Source: Thraustochytrium sp. TN22
Taxonomy: Eukaryota; Sar; Bigyra; Thraustochytrida; Thraustochytriidae
Reading direction: 5' to 3'
NCBI GenBank assembly: GCA_013306675.1
Contig: JABLUY010000347.1
Coordinates: forward strand, 1 to 29,326
DNA length: 29,326 bases
A model generated the notes under the pieces. The model was not told where the DNA came from. It was given only the letters and a program-made list of their open reading frames with translations, and did no database searches. The position numbers and the translations under genes are program-made. Position 1 is the first letter of the stretch; each line of letters begins with the position of its first letter. Below are positions 27,470 to 29,326 of the stretch, one piece after another.

Positions 27470-28246
27470 ATGGCGGCCCTGCCGCCGCTCTTCCCGACGT
27501 CCGCGCGGCTCCGGGCCACGGCCGGGGCGCTGCTGGGCGCGCGCCTGCCCCCCGCGCGCCTCGAGGCGCTCGTGCTGGCGCTCGCGGCGCGGCCGCGGCC
27601 GCGGCAGGCCTTGGATAGTGCCGGCCTGGGCCAGGCCGGCGCGGCCAGGGCGCCGACGCCGGCCGGCCTCAGCGCCGACGACCTGCGCAGCCTGCAGGAG
27701 TCGCTCGCGCTCGCCGAGGACGAGCTCGCCGACCTGCTGGACCTGTGCTTCTACGTGCTGGAGCAGGCGCGCTTCCTGGGCTGCGACGGCTCGCAGCTCG
27801 CCGCCTTCCTCGCCTCGCCAGACTGCGGGCTCTCCGAGGAGCACGCCGCTGCCTTTGGCCGCGCTTGGACGCTTGGAGCGGCCCGGCGCGCTGCCGCTGC
27901 ACAGCGCAACCGAGACGAGCGCCCCGACCGCCATCTACACCTGCAGCACGTCGATTGGGATGTCGGCCTGCACCTGGCCAACTCCGGGGTCTTCCGCATG
28001 GCGCTGCCTACCGCCACGCTGCACCTCAAGCTCGCGAGCCCCACAGCCGTCAGCTCTCCTGCTGCCTCTCCTGCCCCTTCTGACCTGCGGAGCTTGTCTG
28101 CTAGCTCTTCCAGCTCTCTCAGCAGCACCAGCTCCAGCACCAGCACCAGCAACCTGTCTCTCGCCCTGGACCGCGACCAGCTCTTCCAGCTCTTCACGCA
28201 GCTCGAGGCCGCGCAGGCCAAGCTCGACGCCACTGCCGGAGGCTGA
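27470..28246 (+). CDS. COMMD10: COMM domain-containing protein 10
   Basis: COMMD10 is one of ten COMMD subunits of the Commander complex, which recycles membrane cargo from endosomes. From the ATG at 27470 there are 258 residues (human about 202). The N-terminal helical domain shows LDLCFYVLEQARFLGCDGSQL and a following AAFGRAW block that match the FILEQA and AFVNTW region of human COMMD10 specifically (quoted in shortened form). The COMM domain follows: a VDWDVGLHLANS strand with its conserved Trp, then after a Ser-rich insertion LALDRDQLFQLFTQLEAAQ and KLD at the C-terminus. The Ser/Thr-rich insertion (about residues 190-225) explains some of the extra length. Similarity to COMMD10 appears to begin upstream of this ATG (TAISV before MAAL), so the true start may be a CUG at 27425 or 27431, or lie in an unseen exon. 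Confidence 0.8.
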   Translation: MAALPPLFPTSARLRATAGALLGARLPPARLEALVLALAARPRPRQALDSAGLGQAGAARAPTPAGLSADDLRSLQESLALAEDELADLLDLCFYVLEQARFLGCDGSQLAAFLASPDCGLSEEHAAAFGRAWTLGAARRAAAAQRNRDERPDRHLHLQHVDWDVGLHLANSGVFRMALPTATLHLKLASPTAVSSPAASPAPSDLRSLSASSSSSLSSTSSSTSTSNLSLALDRDQLFQLFTQLEAAQAKLDATAGG

Positions 28247-28729
28247 GTCTGGTGGCTGCGCCTAGCGCGCCGCACTGATACCAAGGTCAACTTCGTCTCA
28301 TGCCAGGCGGCGCCGTTTCGCGCCTCGCCGCGAACCTCTCGCAGCCTCGCAGCAACCCCTGGTTGGCCTCACATCTTCGCGCACCTCTGAGTCCTAACCT
28401 GTTGCGCCCATGTCTGCAGCTTCATGCAGCTCTTTGTAAGCTCTCCTCGGTCCAGCGAAAGTTCTGTGCCAGTGATTATGATCAATCCATCTATGGTGGG
28501 GCGCTAGCTCCACGCCCAAGTCTGCACTGCAGCTTCTTGAAGCTCCTTGCTGGCCTCGTCAGGATGTGCGCGGCCGAGGTCAAATCTTCTGTCCTCGCCT
28601 GCCTTGCACGGCGTGACGTCCCCGTCGGCGTAGCCCGCAGCGTGCAAGTGGCCCAGCAAGGCCTGAATATGGGCAGCCCAGCGCGGCGGTCCCGTACCGC
28701 CGGCACGTTTGGGATGCCCTCCTGCGTCG
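28247..28729. other. Intergenic region right of COMMD10, no gene seen
   Basis: About 480 bp of more even composition than the genes. It should hold the COMMD10 3' UTR and the 3' end of the minus-strand gene to the right. A minus-strand frame continues through it but without the third-position G/C bias of real genes here. Confidence 0.55.
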
Positions 28730-29222
28730 TCAGCATGGCAGACGGTTCTCCGAAGAAGTCACGGTTTCCACAGGCCGCGTGCCCTCGTAGACCGCGGCGC
28801 GCGGCGCGTTGCCCTGCGCCGCCTGGAAGGCCGGCCGCTCCTCCCCGAGCCCAAATGACGCCAAAATGCCTCGAAGCCGGGCATCTTGGGCACGTCGATC
28901 GGCGCGAGCTCGGAGACGCCGTGGACGTGCTCCTTGCGCGCGTCGGCGTGCACGTCCGCGCCGGCAGGCGCGTCCTCCTCCTTCGGCCGCGGCTGCTGCC
29001 GCGCGCGGTCTCGGCCATCACCTCGCGCACCTGGTCCACGACCAGCGCCGGCGCCGGCGCCGGCGGCAGCTCCGCGTCCACGACGCGCGCTTCCCCGCCT
29101 CGATCCGCAGGGCCTCGGCCGCTGCCCGCGCGCTCGCGCGCGCTGGCGCGCGCCGCGCGCTGGGTTCCGCGCGCGAGCCCGACTTCGGGTTGCAGTGGCG
29201 GAGAACAGCAGAGCCAAACCAA
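28730..29222 (-). pseudogene. Unrecognised gene apparently broken by two frameshifts, 5' end uncertain
   Basis: Three consecutive minus-strand segments in three frames each look coding, with nearly every codon ending in G or C as in the host genes. The first, to about 29005, reads ELPPAPAPALVVDQVREVMAET. The second, about 29005 to 28860, reads KEEDAPAGADVHADARKEHV and then APIDVPKMPGFEAF. The third, about 28860 to the TGA at 28730-28732, reads EERPAFQAAQGNAPRAAVYE. No spacer large enough for an intron separates them, so two small indels (in the genome or in the assembly) fit best. I recognise no family. No convincing ATG is visible before the CGG repeat at the edge, so the gene may begin outside the window. 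Confidence 0.4.
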
Positions 29223-29271
29223 ACCTCGCTCGCTCCCGCGCAGAACCCGATCCCCGCGCGCTCCTCGCGGC

Positions 29272-29272
<1 letters not shown>

Positions 29273-29314
<42 letters not shown>

Positions 29315-29326
29315 GGCGGCGGCGGC
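29273..29326. repeat. (CGG)n repeat at the right edge
   Basis: Thirteen perfect CGG units (29273-29311), a CG interruption, then more CGG to the last base. The array may continue past the window and may mark an assembly break. Confidence 0.93.

Noticed and set aside
27350-27934. N-terminal extension of VPS8 by 195 codons
   Set aside because: It is antisense to conserved COMMD10 coding sequence and is Arg/Gln/Ala-rich; the ATG at 27349 gives a protein of normal VPS8 length with the expected acidic start.

Overview
This window is nuclear DNA of a GC-rich, intron-poor, gene-dense unicellular eukaryote. Evidence: proteasome, APC/C, CORVET, Commander and dynein genes; very strong G/C preference at third codon positions; two GT-AG introns with branch-like CTRAC motifs; no bacterial operon or ribosome-binding-site logic. 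A WDR17 orthologue and an LC8-type dynein light chain suggest a flagellated stage. A labyrinthulomycete (thraustochytrid-like) stramenopile fits the compact, nearly intron-free, GC-rich style, but the sequence alone does not prove the lineage.

Layout, left to right. (1) 1-2.7 kb is mobile or accessory DNA. A partial transposase-like ORF runs off the left edge on the minus strand, and its 5' end overlaps a plus-strand gene coding for a degenerate nuclease-like region fused to a kinase-like domain. Third-position G/C bias is weaker in the transposase than in the other genes. (2) 3.2-4.4 kb holds the 20S proteasome subunit alpha-1 (PSMA6) on the minus strand, in three exons, the only spliced gene I could reconstruct; heat-shock-element-like palindromes lie upstream. 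(3) 4.4-5.9 kb is a long repeat-rich intergenic stretch with a 16-bp minisatellite, a 13-bp tandem repeat and nested CRE-like palindromes. (4) 5.9-9.2 kb holds a TMEM135-family membrane protein (plus) convergent with an iduronate-2-sulfatase-like sulfatase (minus). (5) 9.7-14.6 kb holds WDR17 (minus), head to head with the dynein light chain (plus). (6) 15.3-22.9 kb is one uninterrupted 2533-codon ORF for APC/C subunit 1. (7) 23.0-28.2 kb holds VPS8 (minus), head to head with COMMD10 (plus), 120 bp or less apart. (8) 28.2-29.3 kb holds an unrecognised gene that appears to be frameshifted twice, then a CGG repeat at the right edge.

Functional themes. Two divergent pairs each join plausible partners: WDR17 with a dynein light chain (cilium) and VPS8 with COMMD10 (endosomal sorting). 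PSMA6 and APC1 both serve ubiquitin-dependent proteolysis but are not adjacent. The least conventional parts are the left-edge transposase/nuclease-kinase pair, the order of the two halves of the TMEM135 protein, the missing RING in VPS8, the missing usable AUG for COMMD10, and the broken gene at the right edge. All family assignments were made by eye from remembered family motifs, without database searches.
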